Shown here piece after piece: positions 7,598-16,097 of a stretch of DNA of 64,000 nt (position 1 is the first letter of the stretch; each line of letters starts with the position of its first letter). The position numbers were made by a program, and so were the translations under genes. The notes beneath the pieces were generated by a model. That model saw only the letters and a list, made by a program, of their open reading frames with translations. It was not told the DNA's origin and did no database searches. Source of the stretch: Desulforapulum autotrophicum (GTDB lineage: Bacteria > Desulfobacterota > Desulfobacteria > Desulfobacterales > Desulfolunaceae); contig DYJE01000007.1 of NCBI GenBank assembly GCA_020723285.1, positions 1 to 64,000 of the forward strand. Reading direction: 5' to 3'.

Positions 7598-9193
7598 TCA
7601 TGGGGCAATTCTTACATCGATCCTGAAAATTTCAGGACCTTGATCCGCACGAATGGCCAGGGTTTTTAAGGATTGTGCGTCACTGAACAGAATCGGGACA
7701 TTTTTGAGAAAACCTTTGAAATATTCCCGGCATTCCACATTGTCCACCACCAGCATCCACTGTTCTCCCCGGCAGGCCTGAAATGCGAAATGTCGGCTGT
7801 CAGGGCTGAAAGCCATCATGCCGATTTTATCGTAACGTTTGGATTCCTTTCCATCCGTCACGATGAACGATCCTGAAGAATTTTGCGCCACATAGGCGTG
7901 GCGCTTTGAGTCCGGGCTGAACAGAAAGGTTGCGATGGTGTCGTAACCGGCCAGTTCCACATCGTTCACCACCATATGCTGCAAAGCGCCGATTTTGACT
8001 TTGTAGGCCATTTTCGATGAATCCGGGCTGTAAGCAGGGAACGACACGGATTCGTATTCTTTTTTCGAGCCATCTTCGGTGACGACAGAATAGGTTTTGC
8101 CGGATAAGGCCACATAACTGAAATGACTGGAATCCGGGCTGTACTGGTAGGGACCGATATCCTTGAGCCATGGACCTTTTTTAGTGTCCGTGATGACACA
8201 GCTTTGTTCGCCTTTTCGGACGGCGTACATGCAGTGTTTTGAATCGGGGCTGTATACGGGCTGTGTGACAGCATCCCATTCTTCCTGAACCGTGTCGTCC
8301 ATGACGGCCACATGTTTGCCTGATTTCGCGGCACGATAGGCCAGATGTTTGGAGTCCGGGCTGAAACCGTAGGAAAGGATGCTGTCATAAGCAGGGCTTT
8401 GAACCCCGTTCCGAACAAGAAACCAGGACTGCTTTTTTCGGGCAGTATAACACAGGATACTGGAATCGGGACTGAAACCCGGCAAACGTATTTCATCGTA
8501 AGGCAGCCCTTCCTTCCCGTTCACAACCATTATCCATGCGTTGTTTGAAAACGCGGGGTATACGACGGTTTTGTCGTCGGGACTGTAAACGGGATAGCCG
8601 GTGCCGTTGATGCCCGTGTAGTTTTTTCCTTTTTCCCCGTTGATGACCACAAAATGATTTTTTGAAAAATCCCTGGCCAGGTAGGCCACGGATGAACCCG
8701 AATGGTTGAAGACGATATTGGCTATACTGTCGTATGCTTCGCTTTGATGGCCGTCGATCACGGCATGGGACCGGTTGTTCAGTCTGGCGATGTAAGCGGT
8801 GCGCTTTCCGCAAGGGCTGAACACCAGTCCCAAGCTGCTGATATTTTCGTACAAAGGGCCACGTTCCATGTTTTTGAAAACACGGATACCGTTAGAATCT
8901 CCGGTCATTTTCACCGCATAGGCCACGGAGTCCATGAGGGGGTAATTGGTTCTCAATGTCTGGGCATAAAACGTGGATGTCGCGGGAATGGAACTGAGCC
9001 GTGTAATTGTTTCAACAAGGGCAGAAGGGTGTGACGTCTTGCCGTACGCGGCTGATCCTGAGAAAAGGACCAGGGTGAGTCCGTAAAAATACAGAAGGTA
9101 TGACAAAGCATACCGCAGTAAGCCGGTCTGCACTCTGCAACCTGATGGAGGAAAAGGGGACCTGTATATCATGCTGAAATATGGAACGTTCAT
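7598..9193 (-). CDS. Exported beta-propeller (WD40/TolB-like repeat) protein
   Basis: A 531-residue protein with a hydrophobic export signal (about residues 25-50, ending SGSAAYG) and then roughly ten repeats of about 45 residues with consensus FSPDSkhxAYxAxxgg..VVxDGxexxxYDxI. This is the pattern of a periplasmic or surface beta-propeller of the TolB/WD40-like type. The start at 9193 was chosen because GGGAGG precedes it and because a terminator stands between the upstream gene and this point; a TTG further up has no support. It is downstream of the FapF-like and porin genes on the same strand and may belong to the same surface system. The exact role is unknown. Confidence 0.75.
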   Translation of the reverse strand: MNVPYFSMIYRSPFPPSGCRVQTGLLRYALSYLLYFYGLTLVLFSGSAAYGKTSHPSALVETITRLSSIPATSTFYAQTLRTNYPLMDSVAYAVKMTGDSNGIRVFKNMERGPLYENISSLGLVFSPCGKRTAYIARLNNRSHAVIDGHQSEAYDSIANIVFNHSGSSVAYLARDFSKNHFVVINGEKGKNYTGINGTGYPVYSPDDKTVVYPAFSNNAWIMVVNGKEGLPYDEIRLPGFSPDSSILCYTARKKQSWFLVRNGVQSPAYDSILSYGFSPDSKHLAYRAAKSGKHVAVMDDTVQEEWDAVTQPVYSPDSKHCMYAVRKGEQSCVITDTKKGPWLKDIGPYQYSPDSSHFSYVALSGKTYSVVTEDGSKKEYESVSFPAYSPDSSKMAYKVKIGALQHMVVNDVELAGYDTIATFLFSPDSKRHAYVAQNSSGSFIVTDGKESKRYDKIGMMAFSPDSRHFAFQACRGEQWMLVVDNVECREYFKGFLKNVPILFSDAQSLKTLAIRADQGPEIFRIDVRIAP

Positions 9194-9217
9194 GGACCTC
9201 CCGGTATTCAGGGTTTT

Positions 9218-9249
9218 AAAAAAAGAAACCATGCAGCGCATGGTTTCCT
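9218..9249 (-). terminator. Rho-independent terminator after the FadL-like gene
   Basis: Arms GAAACCATGC and GCATGGTTTC (10 bp, perfect) with a 3-nt loop, followed on the minus strand by seven U. It separates the FapD/FapF/porin operon from the propeller gene. Confidence 0.85.
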
Positions 9250-9276
9250 TATGAAAAACAGGTTTCAACCGGTGTG

Positions 9277-11034
9277 TCAATCAAATGGGTTTAATTTATT
9301 AAAAACACTTTTGACCCCGTCGATACTGTGCTTGGTCTGCTCGACAAAAATATCCAGGGGCATACTGACGGAGCCAGAAAAAATGTAGATTTTCGTTTCC
9401 TGATAATAATCCAGGCCGGTGAAGGGGTTGTAGACCGGCTTGGTCCAGTCACCGGAGTTCATCAGGTTGCTTGTCCCGTTGGGAACGGAAAAGGAATCGT
9501 TGAAAATATAAGCGAACGCCAGATCGAGGTTGACACCGTTTTTAAGTTTGATTCCAAGGCCTGTTCCGATGTTGTGAAGATCCGGAAGGGAATACAGCCC
9601 GTCGTAAAGGTCGCTCTGAACGGATGTGGGCCGCATTTCATAACCCATTCTAAGGGTCAGCCAGTCCAAGGGCATCAGTTCCAAACCCACACTCCAGTGC
9701 AGGGTGTCTTCAAAATGCCGTTCAAGAACCATTTCATTGGGCTGCTCACCGTAACCCATGATGTTGACAAGACGAAGGAGACTGATGTTCTGGTCGAAAA
9801 CAAACCGGTCTTCCTGAACAACAGACCAGTCGGCCCACTGAAGATCGAAAAGAAGTTTCAGCTGATCAACAGGCTGGAGCCTGATCCCGGCCTGAATGCG
9901 CTGAGGGTAGCTGAAGGAATTGGATGAACAGTAGCCGTACTGGTCTTCACCGTTTGTGGGAAGGTTGAGGGAAGCTGCGGCCACAGGGAGTATCATACCC
10001 TGGCTCATCCAGTTCATCATGGCTGTAAACTGCGGGGAGTGCTGGATGCTGTACCGCCCGATCAGTTCGACATTGATCTCGCTTTGATAGGTGACACCGA
10101 AACCCAGCCACTTTTTGGGCTGCCACAGCACACCCAGATTGTATGAGGGTGAAAAGTCGTCTCTGAGTTTCAGGGAAACCTGGGCCAGCTTGTCATAGGG
10201 CCCCACGCCGCCGCCAAACCAGGGAGAGGGGAGGGTCAATTCGGAAATGATCGGAATTTCAAGGCCCTGTGTGGCGTCACCCAGCATTTTTGTCAGGGCG
10301 ATCATGTCACTGGGTGAACGCATGTCCATGGACGCGAAGGTTGCGGTCTGGCCGAAGCCCACGGAAAAACCCACGGAAAGCGTGTCATCAATTTTATAAC
10401 TGGCGGAAGGGGTCGCGTATAACAAATGCTGCTGAACGACATTTTTTGCCTGGAATCTCAAGGGATCGTCGGGTTCGTCGTGGGTAAATCCGGCAGCGAA
10501 GGGCGCATAGGAACCGATGGCAAATGTCCATCGGGAGTCGGGGTTCCGTGAAGATACACCCATGGTGGGTCCGAAAAGAAAAGGGATGGTGTCATTGTAC
10601 AATGGCAGATACATCAGAGGACCTGTGGTACCTTCCGTTCCGGCCAGGGGGTCACGGTTTTCAGGGTCCACGGCATTGGGCCCTGTGATGTTGGGCCCCC
10701 ATTTGTTCAGGAAGGGTTCCGCGTCCGGGTCAGCTTCCAGGCGTTTGGTCATCAGGATAACAGGAAGTGTCAGGCCCTGTTCAAAAACTTTGCCATTGGG
10801 AAGGGCCGAAAGACCGGCCGGATTGTAGTGCATGGACATGAGACCCGGCGGATCGGCGGTGCAGGTGTTTGCAAGGGATATACCCCGGGTGCTAATGGCC
10901 ATCTGTTCGTGAAAAACGGCAAAACAGGGCTCGGAAAAAAACAAGACGATCAGTGAAACGAACAAGAACCTGGACAGCCATGGAAGCAAGGCTTTTGATT
11001 CTGATAAGACGTTTGTTCTCTGGCTCATATTCAT
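9277..11034 (-). CDS. OmpP1/FadL-like outer-membrane beta-barrel protein
   Basis: About 585 residues, with a signal peptide near residues 20-40 (FVSLIVLFFSEPCFA) and the FadL hallmark YNPAGLS shortly after it. Many amphipathic strands follow and the protein ends in NPFD. FadL-type porins move hydrophobic compounds across the outer membrane through a lateral opening. Here it overlaps or nearly touches the stop of the FapF-like gene, so the two are surely cotranscribed. That context suggests a role in the same surface or secretion system and not ordinary fatty-acid uptake, but this is inference. ATG at 11034 or 11028 are both possible starts; the upstream TTG lacks a ribosome site. Confidence 0.82.
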   Translation of the reverse strand: MNMSQRTNVLSESKALLPWLSRFLFVSLIVLFFSEPCFAVFHEQMAISTRGISLANTCTADPPGLMSMHYNPAGLSALPNGKVFEQGLTLPVILMTKRLEADPDAEPFLNKWGPNITGPNAVDPENRDPLAGTEGTTGPLMYLPLYNDTIPFLFGPTMGVSSRNPDSRWTFAIGSYAPFAAGFTHDEPDDPLRFQAKNVVQQHLLYATPSASYKIDDTLSVGFSVGFGQTATFASMDMRSPSDMIALTKMLGDATQGLEIPIISELTLPSPWFGGGVGPYDKLAQVSLKLRDDFSPSYNLGVLWQPKKWLGFGVTYQSEINVELIGRYSIQHSPQFTAMMNWMSQGMILPVAAASLNLPTNGEDQYGYCSSNSFSYPQRIQAGIRLQPVDQLKLLFDLQWADWSVVQEDRFVFDQNISLLRLVNIMGYGEQPNEMVLERHFEDTLHWSVGLELMPLDWLTLRMGYEMRPTSVQSDLYDGLYSLPDLHNIGTGLGIKLKNGVNLDLAFAYIFNDSFSVPNGTSNLMNSGDWTKPVYNPFTGLDYYQETKIYIFSGSVSMPLDIFVEQTKHSIDGVKSVFNKLNPFD

Positions 11035-11035
11035 C

Positions 11036-12115
11036 TCAAAGTTTGAAGTCAAAGGGAATGCTGAAGGAAAACGTAAAATCAGAAGCCGAATTCGTCAAAC
11101 CGATACCCAGTGATGTGCTGACGGTTTTTTGCGGGGAAATACGCCATCCGGTGCCGATATTTAAAACCGCCGAGGTGGAATCACCGCTTGATTGAGTGCC
11201 CCGGCCCTCATAATAATATTTGTATTTCGTGGCGTAGGACAGGTTCAGGCTGGAGTTGATGGACACGGTGTACGAAAGGGCGTAGGCCATGCCCATGGAC
11301 AGGCCGAGGGTTTTTCCCGGTGCCACTTTTGTCAGAAGCAATCCTTCACGGCGCTGGCTGAGATTGGAGGCGTCAAGAGGGTAATAGATGGAGCCGCTTC
11401 CGAAAACAAACACAGGGTCCAGGGATTTGCTGGCCGAAAGGCCTGCGGAAAGGGAATAGAATCCAGAGCCGGTGGCCAGGGCGTTGTTGATGTCCACTTT
11501 GAACGGACTGGCCCCGGTGGGCAGGACCACGGAGCCGTTGTACATGATCGTGACGCTTCGACCGTCTGATTTCTGGGGCTGCCAGATACCGCCGAACGAA
11601 ATGTCCCCGATGTCCGTGGCGTTTCGTTCGTTGGATGTGGACCTCTGGTCACTTTTATAAACAAAGGGCAGGGTGGCGCTCATGGACAGGTTGTCCAGCA
11701 GGGCGTATTTGAACCCGATGTTGTTGGTGAGATTGTGATTGCTCGAATGGTCCACTTCGGTGGTGTCATTGATGCTTTCAAGAATATCCGTGGCGTTGTG
11801 GGCGTATACGAAACCGTAAGTGATTTCGAGGTTTCCTTCCCGAGACAGGGAGTAGTCCTGACCTGCGGCCGTGAGGATCTCTTTTTCCTGATCGGTCTTT
11901 TCGTCCACAGTGGCCTCAAGCTTGCTCCTGACATCGGTTTCCTCACGAAGGCGTCTGACTTCGTCCTGAAGGGCTTTGAGCTGAACGCCAAAGTCGTTTG
12001 CCGATCCAGCTTTGTCGGCCGTCTTGTCATGCGGTTCGTTTTCAGCGACAGCCGATACGGCAATCATAAAAACCAGGGGTACAACCATCATGAGTTGTTT
12101 TAATCGAGCTGCCAA
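11036..12115 (-). CDS. FapF-like outer-membrane channel (coiled coil plus beta barrel)
   Basis: A 359-residue exported protein with a signal peptide ending AVSAVA, then a short heptad-like coiled coil (about residues 44-75, LKALQDEVRRLREE) and a predicted beta barrel ending FSFSIPFDFKL with a terminal hydrophobic residue. FapF, the trimeric outer-membrane pore that exports Pseudomonas amyloid subunits, has the same arrangement of coiled coil followed by barrel. The TTG start at 12115 is favoured by GGAGG nine bases upstream and by the basic residues it adds before the hydrophobic core. It is preceded by the C39-type gene, as fapD precedes fapF in Pseudomonas. No FapB or FapC amyloid repeats are seen; the FilA-like proteins are the candidate cargo. 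Confidence 0.68.
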   Translation of the reverse strand: MAARLKQLMMVVPLVFMIAVSAVAENEPHDKTADKAGSANDFGVQLKALQDEVRRLREETDVRSKLEATVDEKTDQEKEILTAAGQDYSLSREGNLEITYGFVYAHNATDILESINDTTEVDHSSNHNLTNNIGFKYALLDNLSMSATLPFVYKSDQRSTSNERNATDIGDISFGGIWQPQKSDGRSVTIMYNGSVVLPTGASPFKVDINNALATGSGFYSLSAGLSASKSLDPVFVFGSGSIYYPLDASNLSQRREGLLLTKVAPGKTLGLSMGMAYALSYTVSINSSLNLSYATKYKYYYEGRGTQSSGDSTSAVLNIGTGWRISPQKTVSTSLGIGLTNSASDFTFSFSIPFDFKL

Positions 12116-12192
12116 AATACCGTTCCTCCACCAGATGATGTTCGTTTTTTTTCGGGGTCCAAATCAGACGGACCCGATATTTCATAAATTCA

Positions 12193-12942
12193 TTAGGGTT
12201 TGTAATACTGTTTTACTTCAGGCACTTCTTTGGACGCCTGATCGATGTCCAGCGGGATTCTGTCCACGGGGTCGATGTACATGGACTTCACGGCCGCGTC
12301 CTCGTCGATGTAAAGCAGGTCTTCCTCCCTGAGTTTCAGGGCGTGGTATTCCTTTTTGTTGCCTGATGATACGACGAACATGACATTTTCATACCAGATG
12401 CTTTCGAACTGGGACAACGTGTAGCTGCTGTGCCCACGCCAGGGATCAGCGATGAAAATATGGCCGTCATGAATTCCTTTGACGACCACGAAGTGTCTGT
12501 ATTCGAATATTTTGATGGGAACGATGCAGGGCCAGAATTCAGAATCCTGCAAGTCCCCTAAATTTCCTTTGTATCCGCTGGCTTCATAGCCGAGGGCGTT
12601 GACGAATTTTTTCATGTCAAGCAGTGAAAAAGCGCGCCGTTGTTTGATTCTCTCAGGGTCTCCGTATTGGAGCATGCCGTGAATGACCTGTTTTTCCGTG
12701 AAATGTTCTCCAAGATAGAAACGCATGAGGGTCGCCAGGGCCGCAGACCCGCAACTGTAATCGTAGGTTTGTTTGACCAGTCGGTCCGTCTGGAATTCGG
12801 ACAGGGGTTTTATCCGGTGATGGGATGTGACATTGGGGTCTGTGGAGTTCGCGATGATCCAGTCGCCTTTGGGAGCGGAATTTTGAGGATAAAAACTGCT
12901 GAATATGGCGATTCCAACTAAAAAACCTATAAGAACATGCAT
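12193..12942 (-). CDS. C39-family peptidase-like protein, FapD-like
   Basis: A 249-residue protein with an N-terminal hydrophobic anchor (residues 2-18) and a papain-like C39 domain. A complete catalytic set is visible: Gln58 and Cys64 in KQTYDYSCGSAAL, His150 in YRHFVVV and Asp166 in IADPWRG. C39 domains cleave after double-glycine leaders in bacteriocin exporters. In the Fap system FapD is a stand-alone periplasmic C39 protein needed for fibre export. This protein has no ABC transporter attached, so the FapD comparison fits better. The start is supported by GGAGC. About 80 nt separate it from the FapF-like gene in one apparent operon. Confidence 0.75.
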   Translation of the reverse strand: MHVLIGFLVGIAIFSSFYPQNSAPKGDWIIANSTDPNVTSHHRIKPLSEFQTDRLVKQTYDYSCGSAALATLMRFYLGEHFTEKQVIHGMLQYGDPERIKQRRAFSLLDMKKFVNALGYEASGYKGNLGDLQDSEFWPCIVPIKIFEYRHFVVVKGIHDGHIFIADPWRGHSSYTLSQFESIWYENVMFVVSSGNKKEYHALKLREEDLLYIDEDAAVKSMYIDPVDRIPLDIDQASKEVPEVKQYYKP

Positions 12943-13067
12943 GAACGTGCTCCGTTGTCTTTACAGAAAAATAAGACATTTTAGTAACTTATGCCTGTAT
13001 GAGACGATAGGATCATGGGGTTGAACCGTTTGAATCGGGTTAACTCCAGGAACTTAATTGATTTATG

Positions 13068-13080
13068 TAAACATTGTTTT
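13068..13080. promoter_or_regulatory. TetR-type operator candidate upstream of the FapD-like gene
   Basis: TAAACATTGTTTT, 12 of 13 matches to the palindrome TAAACAWTGTTTA found at promoters of this region. It lies about 125 nt before the FapD-like start, within an AT-rich stretch that could hold a promoter. Confidence 0.5.
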
Positions 13081-13170
13081 GAAATTCAATATCAAGGAAT
13101 TGAACGAATGTAAAGTAAAAAGGGGGAGGTTTTTCATTTCATGGATTTGTGGGGAATAATATCATGATAA

Positions 13171-14145
13171 TCAAAGACGGTCGTTGATGGTAATGATGAC
13201 ATCGCCCCCGTTGATCCGTGTTTCACCACCGGTCATGGTGAACGTTCCAAGGGTCTGACCGATGTCGGCTGGATCGAGAATCTCTTTTGAAATGTCCTTC
13301 AGCTGCTTTTCAGAATGGGAAAAACGAAGGGTAAAGTTCATATCAATACGGGAAATCATGTGATTGAGACCGATGTGGATGAATTTTCTCCCTTCGGGAA
13401 TCACGAGGTACTCTGTTTCGGACGTCAGGGGGTTGGTGGTTTTAACGACAGGACGCCACACGGTTTCAAGACCTGTTCCTCTCGGAAGCAGAACCATAAG
13501 GTCATCACCTTCAGCGGTGCCCACCGTGATGGTCTGACGGTTGGGAAACACGGAAAATGAGGTGTCTGTTTCAGGGATATGGCCTGCTTCGTAGATGTTG
13601 CCCTGATAACTGCAAATGTAATGGCCTGTGCTGCCGGAGGGAAGATCGATGCGGTCCTGGGATATGGTGATCTGTTTGGTTTTTATGTCCGGATTGTTGT
13701 CAAAGTATTCCGGCACATCGACCTTGGCGTTCATGATTCCGTCAAAGACAAACTGCGTGTAAAGATCTGAAGCGTATCCGTCACGGTTGTTTATTTTGTA
13801 GGGAGTATTTTCATAATACACAGTGTCAACGCTTGTGGTGACATAAAAATTTTCGTGGTACGTGTTGCCGAATGCATCGATGGTCTGCTTGCCGTAAAAA
13901 TCCACGGCAACGGTTTTGAACGAATCCGAACTTCCGGAAGGCGTGTTGGACTGGGAAAACGACGTCAGGAATTGATCGATGGAATCTGTCGGAAAAACGA
14001 TATCCGGCTGATTGAATGCGGGATTATCCGTGACGGCCTTGCCGGATATGGTGGACAGGTCTTCGTTGGTCATCTTTTCAAGACAGAGAGCGTCAAAGGG
14101 CAGGCAGATGAATACCATATAACACAAAAAAGCGAATTTTTTCAT
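13171..14145 (-). CDS. Secreted FilA-like protein, long form
   Basis: A 324-residue exported protein. A signal peptide (residues 1-21) is followed by LEKMTNEDLSTISGKA, a divergent version of the family N-terminal motif. The body is predicted beta-rich with many Thr, Asp and Tyr residues. It has YLVIPEGRKFIHIGL near residue 245, equivalent to the IPANTSFVRxGL core of the shorter paralogs. Its promoter carries the perfect palindrome at 14190-14202. It lies just upstream of the FapD-like gene on the same strand and is the natural first candidate for an exported substrate. The start is supported by GGAG. Confidence 0.75.
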   Translation of the reverse strand: MKKFAFLCYMVFICLPFDALCLEKMTNEDLSTISGKAVTDNPAFNQPDIVFPTDSIDQFLTSFSQSNTPSGSSDSFKTVAVDFYGKQTIDAFGNTYHENFYVTTSVDTVYYENTPYKINNRDGYASDLYTQFVFDGIMNAKVDVPEYFDNNPDIKTKQITISQDRIDLPSGSTGHYICSYQGNIYEAGHIPETDTSFSVFPNRQTITVGTAEGDDLMVLLPRGTGLETVWRPVVKTTNPLTSETEYLVIPEGRKFIHIGLNHMISRIDMNFTLRFSHSEKQLKDISKEILDPADIGQTLGTFTMTGGETRINGGDVIITINDRL

Positions 14146-14189
14146 TGGTTTGACTCCAATGTCACACGAAGCAAATAATTATGGGATGA

Positions 14190-14235
14190 TAAACATTGTT
14201 TATGAGATGTTAACAAAGTCAAATTGTACGGTCAA
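14190..14235 (-). promoter_or_regulatory. Promoter with overlapping palindromic operator
   Basis: Minus strand TTGACC (14235-14230), 17 bp, TAACAT (14212-14207), then after 4 bp the perfect palindrome TAAACAATGTTTA (14202-14190) over the expected start of transcription. The same arrangement precedes 23802 and, with TTGACA, 15323. Likely a TetR repressor site. Confidence 0.65.
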
Positions 14236-14310
14236 TAAAATTTATAGTTTTTTTAAAGACGTTTGGGATGGGCTGAGAAATACAGGGTCCATGGATGATA
14301 TTATTACCGA

Positions 14311-14952
14311 TTACGGCTGAAGACCTTTCTTGAATATTTTTGCGATCAACGACACCAGAAGGTGGATGTGCTCTTCCGCATTGATGATTTCTTTTCCGGG
14401 ATAATTTCTGAACGTCATCAACACTCCCATGACCGACGATATGAACGCGTGGGATATGGTTCGATCCGGATCCGAGATTCCGGCAAACGTGAGCACTTCG
14501 ATGATTTTGTCGATCAGGGCGGACTGAAGAGCCTGAAAGCGTGCGAGAAGATACGAGGGCATGTTGCCTTTGATCATCAGGTAACTCATCATCTGGAACG
14601 TGGCTTCATTATGAATCAGGTGGTGAACAATGGCTTTGCCCATTTCTTCAAGGGGATCCACCGGCAGGGATTTCTGGCTTGCCTCTTTGAACGTTTCCTG
14701 GAAAACGTTTTTGATCGATGAAAGATCCTTGATGAACGCTTCCATGAACAGCTCGTCCTGGCTTGGGAAATACCTGTATATGGCGGCCGGTGAAACTCCG
14801 GCTTCCGCTGCGATGTCCCGCATGCCGATTTCATCAAAAGGTTTCTTTTCGAACAATTTCAGAACAGCCTCAAGAATCAGGCTTTTTCTGGCTTCTCTCT
14901 CATCTTCTCTCAACTGTTTCAATATTGTGCTGGCCAAAGCATCTTCCTTCAA
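14311..14952 (-). CDS. TetR/AcrR family transcriptional regulator
   Basis: A 213-residue regulator. The N-terminal helix-turn-helix is typical of TetR (KPFDEIGMRDIAAEAGVSPA followed by AIYRYFPSQDELF), with an all-helical ligand and dimer domain behind it. Proteins of this family usually repress promoters by binding a short palindrome as one or two dimers. The start is uncertain: TTG at 14952, or TTG at 14937 which is better placed behind AAGGAAG; no upstream ATG exists. It stands between two oppositely oriented groups of FilA-like genes, and similar palindromes lie in front of both and of tetR itself, so it probably controls the surface-protein regulon and itself. The inducer is unknown. Confidence 0.88.
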   Translation of the reverse strand: MKEDALASTILKQLREDEREARKSLILEAVLKLFEKKPFDEIGMRDIAAEAGVSPAAIYRYFPSQDELFMEAFIKDLSSIKNVFQETFKEASQKSLPVDPLEEMGKAIVHHLIHNEATFQMMSYLMIKGNMPSYLLARFQALQSALIDKIIEVLTFAGISDPDRTISHAFISSVMGVLMTFRNYPGKEIINAEEHIHLLVSLIAKIFKKGLQP

Positions 14953-14998
14953 TAAAAGTCCATGGTTTTTTGCGGAACAGTAACATGGTTTACTTGGA

Positions 14999-15014
14999 TA
15001 AACAATAATTGTTA
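14999..15014. promoter_or_regulatory. Candidate autoregulatory operator of tetR
   Basis: TAAACAATAATTGTTA holds the palindrome AACAAT-A-ATTGTT. The half site TAAACAAT matches the family operator but the spacing differs. It is about 50 nt before tetR. The rest of 14953-15197 is AT-rich and shows no gene. Confidence 0.4.
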
Positions 15015-15197
15015 GAAAAAAAATTATTTTTTATTTCGTTAAAGTAATAAACCCGAATGTCCGAAACCATATTGGTAATGATATTTGAAACATAGCTTGA
15101 ATCATCCCAAATCAATATATACGAGGTGGCGAGATATGAAAATAAAAGATTTAAAAAACAGCAAATTAACAGATGTTAAAAAAAAGATATTTTACGC

Positions 15198-15244
15198 TTG
15201 ACAAAGACTGATGGATATGTAAATTTATCCGTAAACAATGTTCG
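15198..15244 (+). promoter_or_regulatory. Promoter and operator of the gene at 15323
   Basis: TTGACA (15198-15203), 16 bp, TAAATT (15220-15225), then TAAACAATGTTCG (15232-15244) at the expected start of transcription. The palindrome has two mismatches in its second half. Confidence 0.6.
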
Positions 15245-15322
15245 TTATATTTTTAATTGTTATTTCATGTTTGCAGGAATGAAAACATGAATCACCCGTT
15301 TGTCTGAACGAGAGGAAGCCTT

Positions 15323-15901
15323 GTGACAAGTAAGACGTTGGCACCCATTACCAAGCAGCTGGCCTTGTTCCATGTGGTCCTTGTCATTGTGCTACTCACG
15401 TTTTCACCCGCATCCTCCATCGAAAAACTGGGAAACGAAGAGCTCAGCCACATATCGGGTCAAAGTGGCGTTACGGTGATTCTCGAAGATTTCAAAGTCA
15501 CCACGGAAATGGGTCGTTTATCCATCGGAGGCGAAGACGGTCTTGGAATACCCGCCGCCGCCGACGGAGCCTATTTCGTTTTTGACAGCAACCGGGTCAC
15601 CGAGCTTGACGTTGAACGGGGTTCCTTTGATTTTGATGTTTTTACGCTGCCGACCAATTATGTGGTGGACGGCGAAGTGATGATCCCGGCCGGAACAACA
15701 GCGTCATGCATCGATTTTGGCGAGGCGTGTTTCAACATCAACATGAGCGATGCCATTGTGACGTTGAAATTTGCGAACAATCCTGACGGAAACGCCAACG
15801 GCATGACGGATTTTTCAAAAACAGTGTGCAACTTTGCCTTGAACGGATCGACGGTCACTGTAAAGAGTGATGATGTAAAAATGTATATCTTTTCACACTG
15901 A
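15323..15901 (+). CDS. Secreted FilA-like protein with MYIFSH C-terminus
   Basis: A 192-residue exported protein. A signal segment around residues 12-32 is followed by IEKLGNEELSHISGQSGVTV, the family motif. Two shared features follow: VMIPAGTT in the middle and an aromatic end MYIFSH, matching YIYAH and YIYGH of two other members. Three cysteines in the second half may form a disulfide. The GTG start is supported by AGAGGAAG. The gene carries its own promoter and operator and begins the plus-strand group of family genes. The function is not known; the shared ends suggest recognition by a common exporter or assembly partner. Confidence 0.78.
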   Translation: MTSKTLAPITKQLALFHVVLVIVLLTFSPASSIEKLGNEELSHISGQSGVTVILEDFKVTTEMGRLSIGGEDGLGIPAAADGAYFVFDSNRVTELDVERGSFDFDVFTLPTNYVVDGEVMIPAGTTASCIDFGEACFNINMSDAIVTLKFANNPDGNANGMTDFSKTVCNFALNGSTVTVKSDDVKMYIFSH

Positions 15902-15967
15902 CGGGTCGTGATCGACTTTTTTTGTGTGAGATTAAAGAACAATGTTCAGTGTTTTAAAACGTGTTGG

Positions 15968-16050
15968 TTCCAGTGTTAAAGCCAAGTCCTGACACCCTCG
16001 GGACGCGGAAAGCTCATGGGTCCCAAGGGACAGCCGGGTTGCCTCTGGAA
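15968..16050 (+). ncRNA. GEMM-I-like (c-di-GMP-I) riboswitch, divergent
   Basis: A closing stem UUCCAG/CUGGAA (15968-15973 and 16045-16050) encloses GCCAAGUCC, a 7-bp P2 (GUCCUGA/UCGGGAC) with loop CACCC in place of GNRA, GGGACGCGGAAAGC, AUGGGUCCC and GGGACAGCCGGGUUGCC. The core order matches GEMM-I, and the G20-equivalent is kept. It ends 47 nt before the next start codon, so it belongs to the 5' leader of the gene at 16098. Confidence 0.75.
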
Positions 16051-16097
16051 ATGTGTGCACTAACCACTATTAACGTATTTCGATGAGGAGGATTCAA

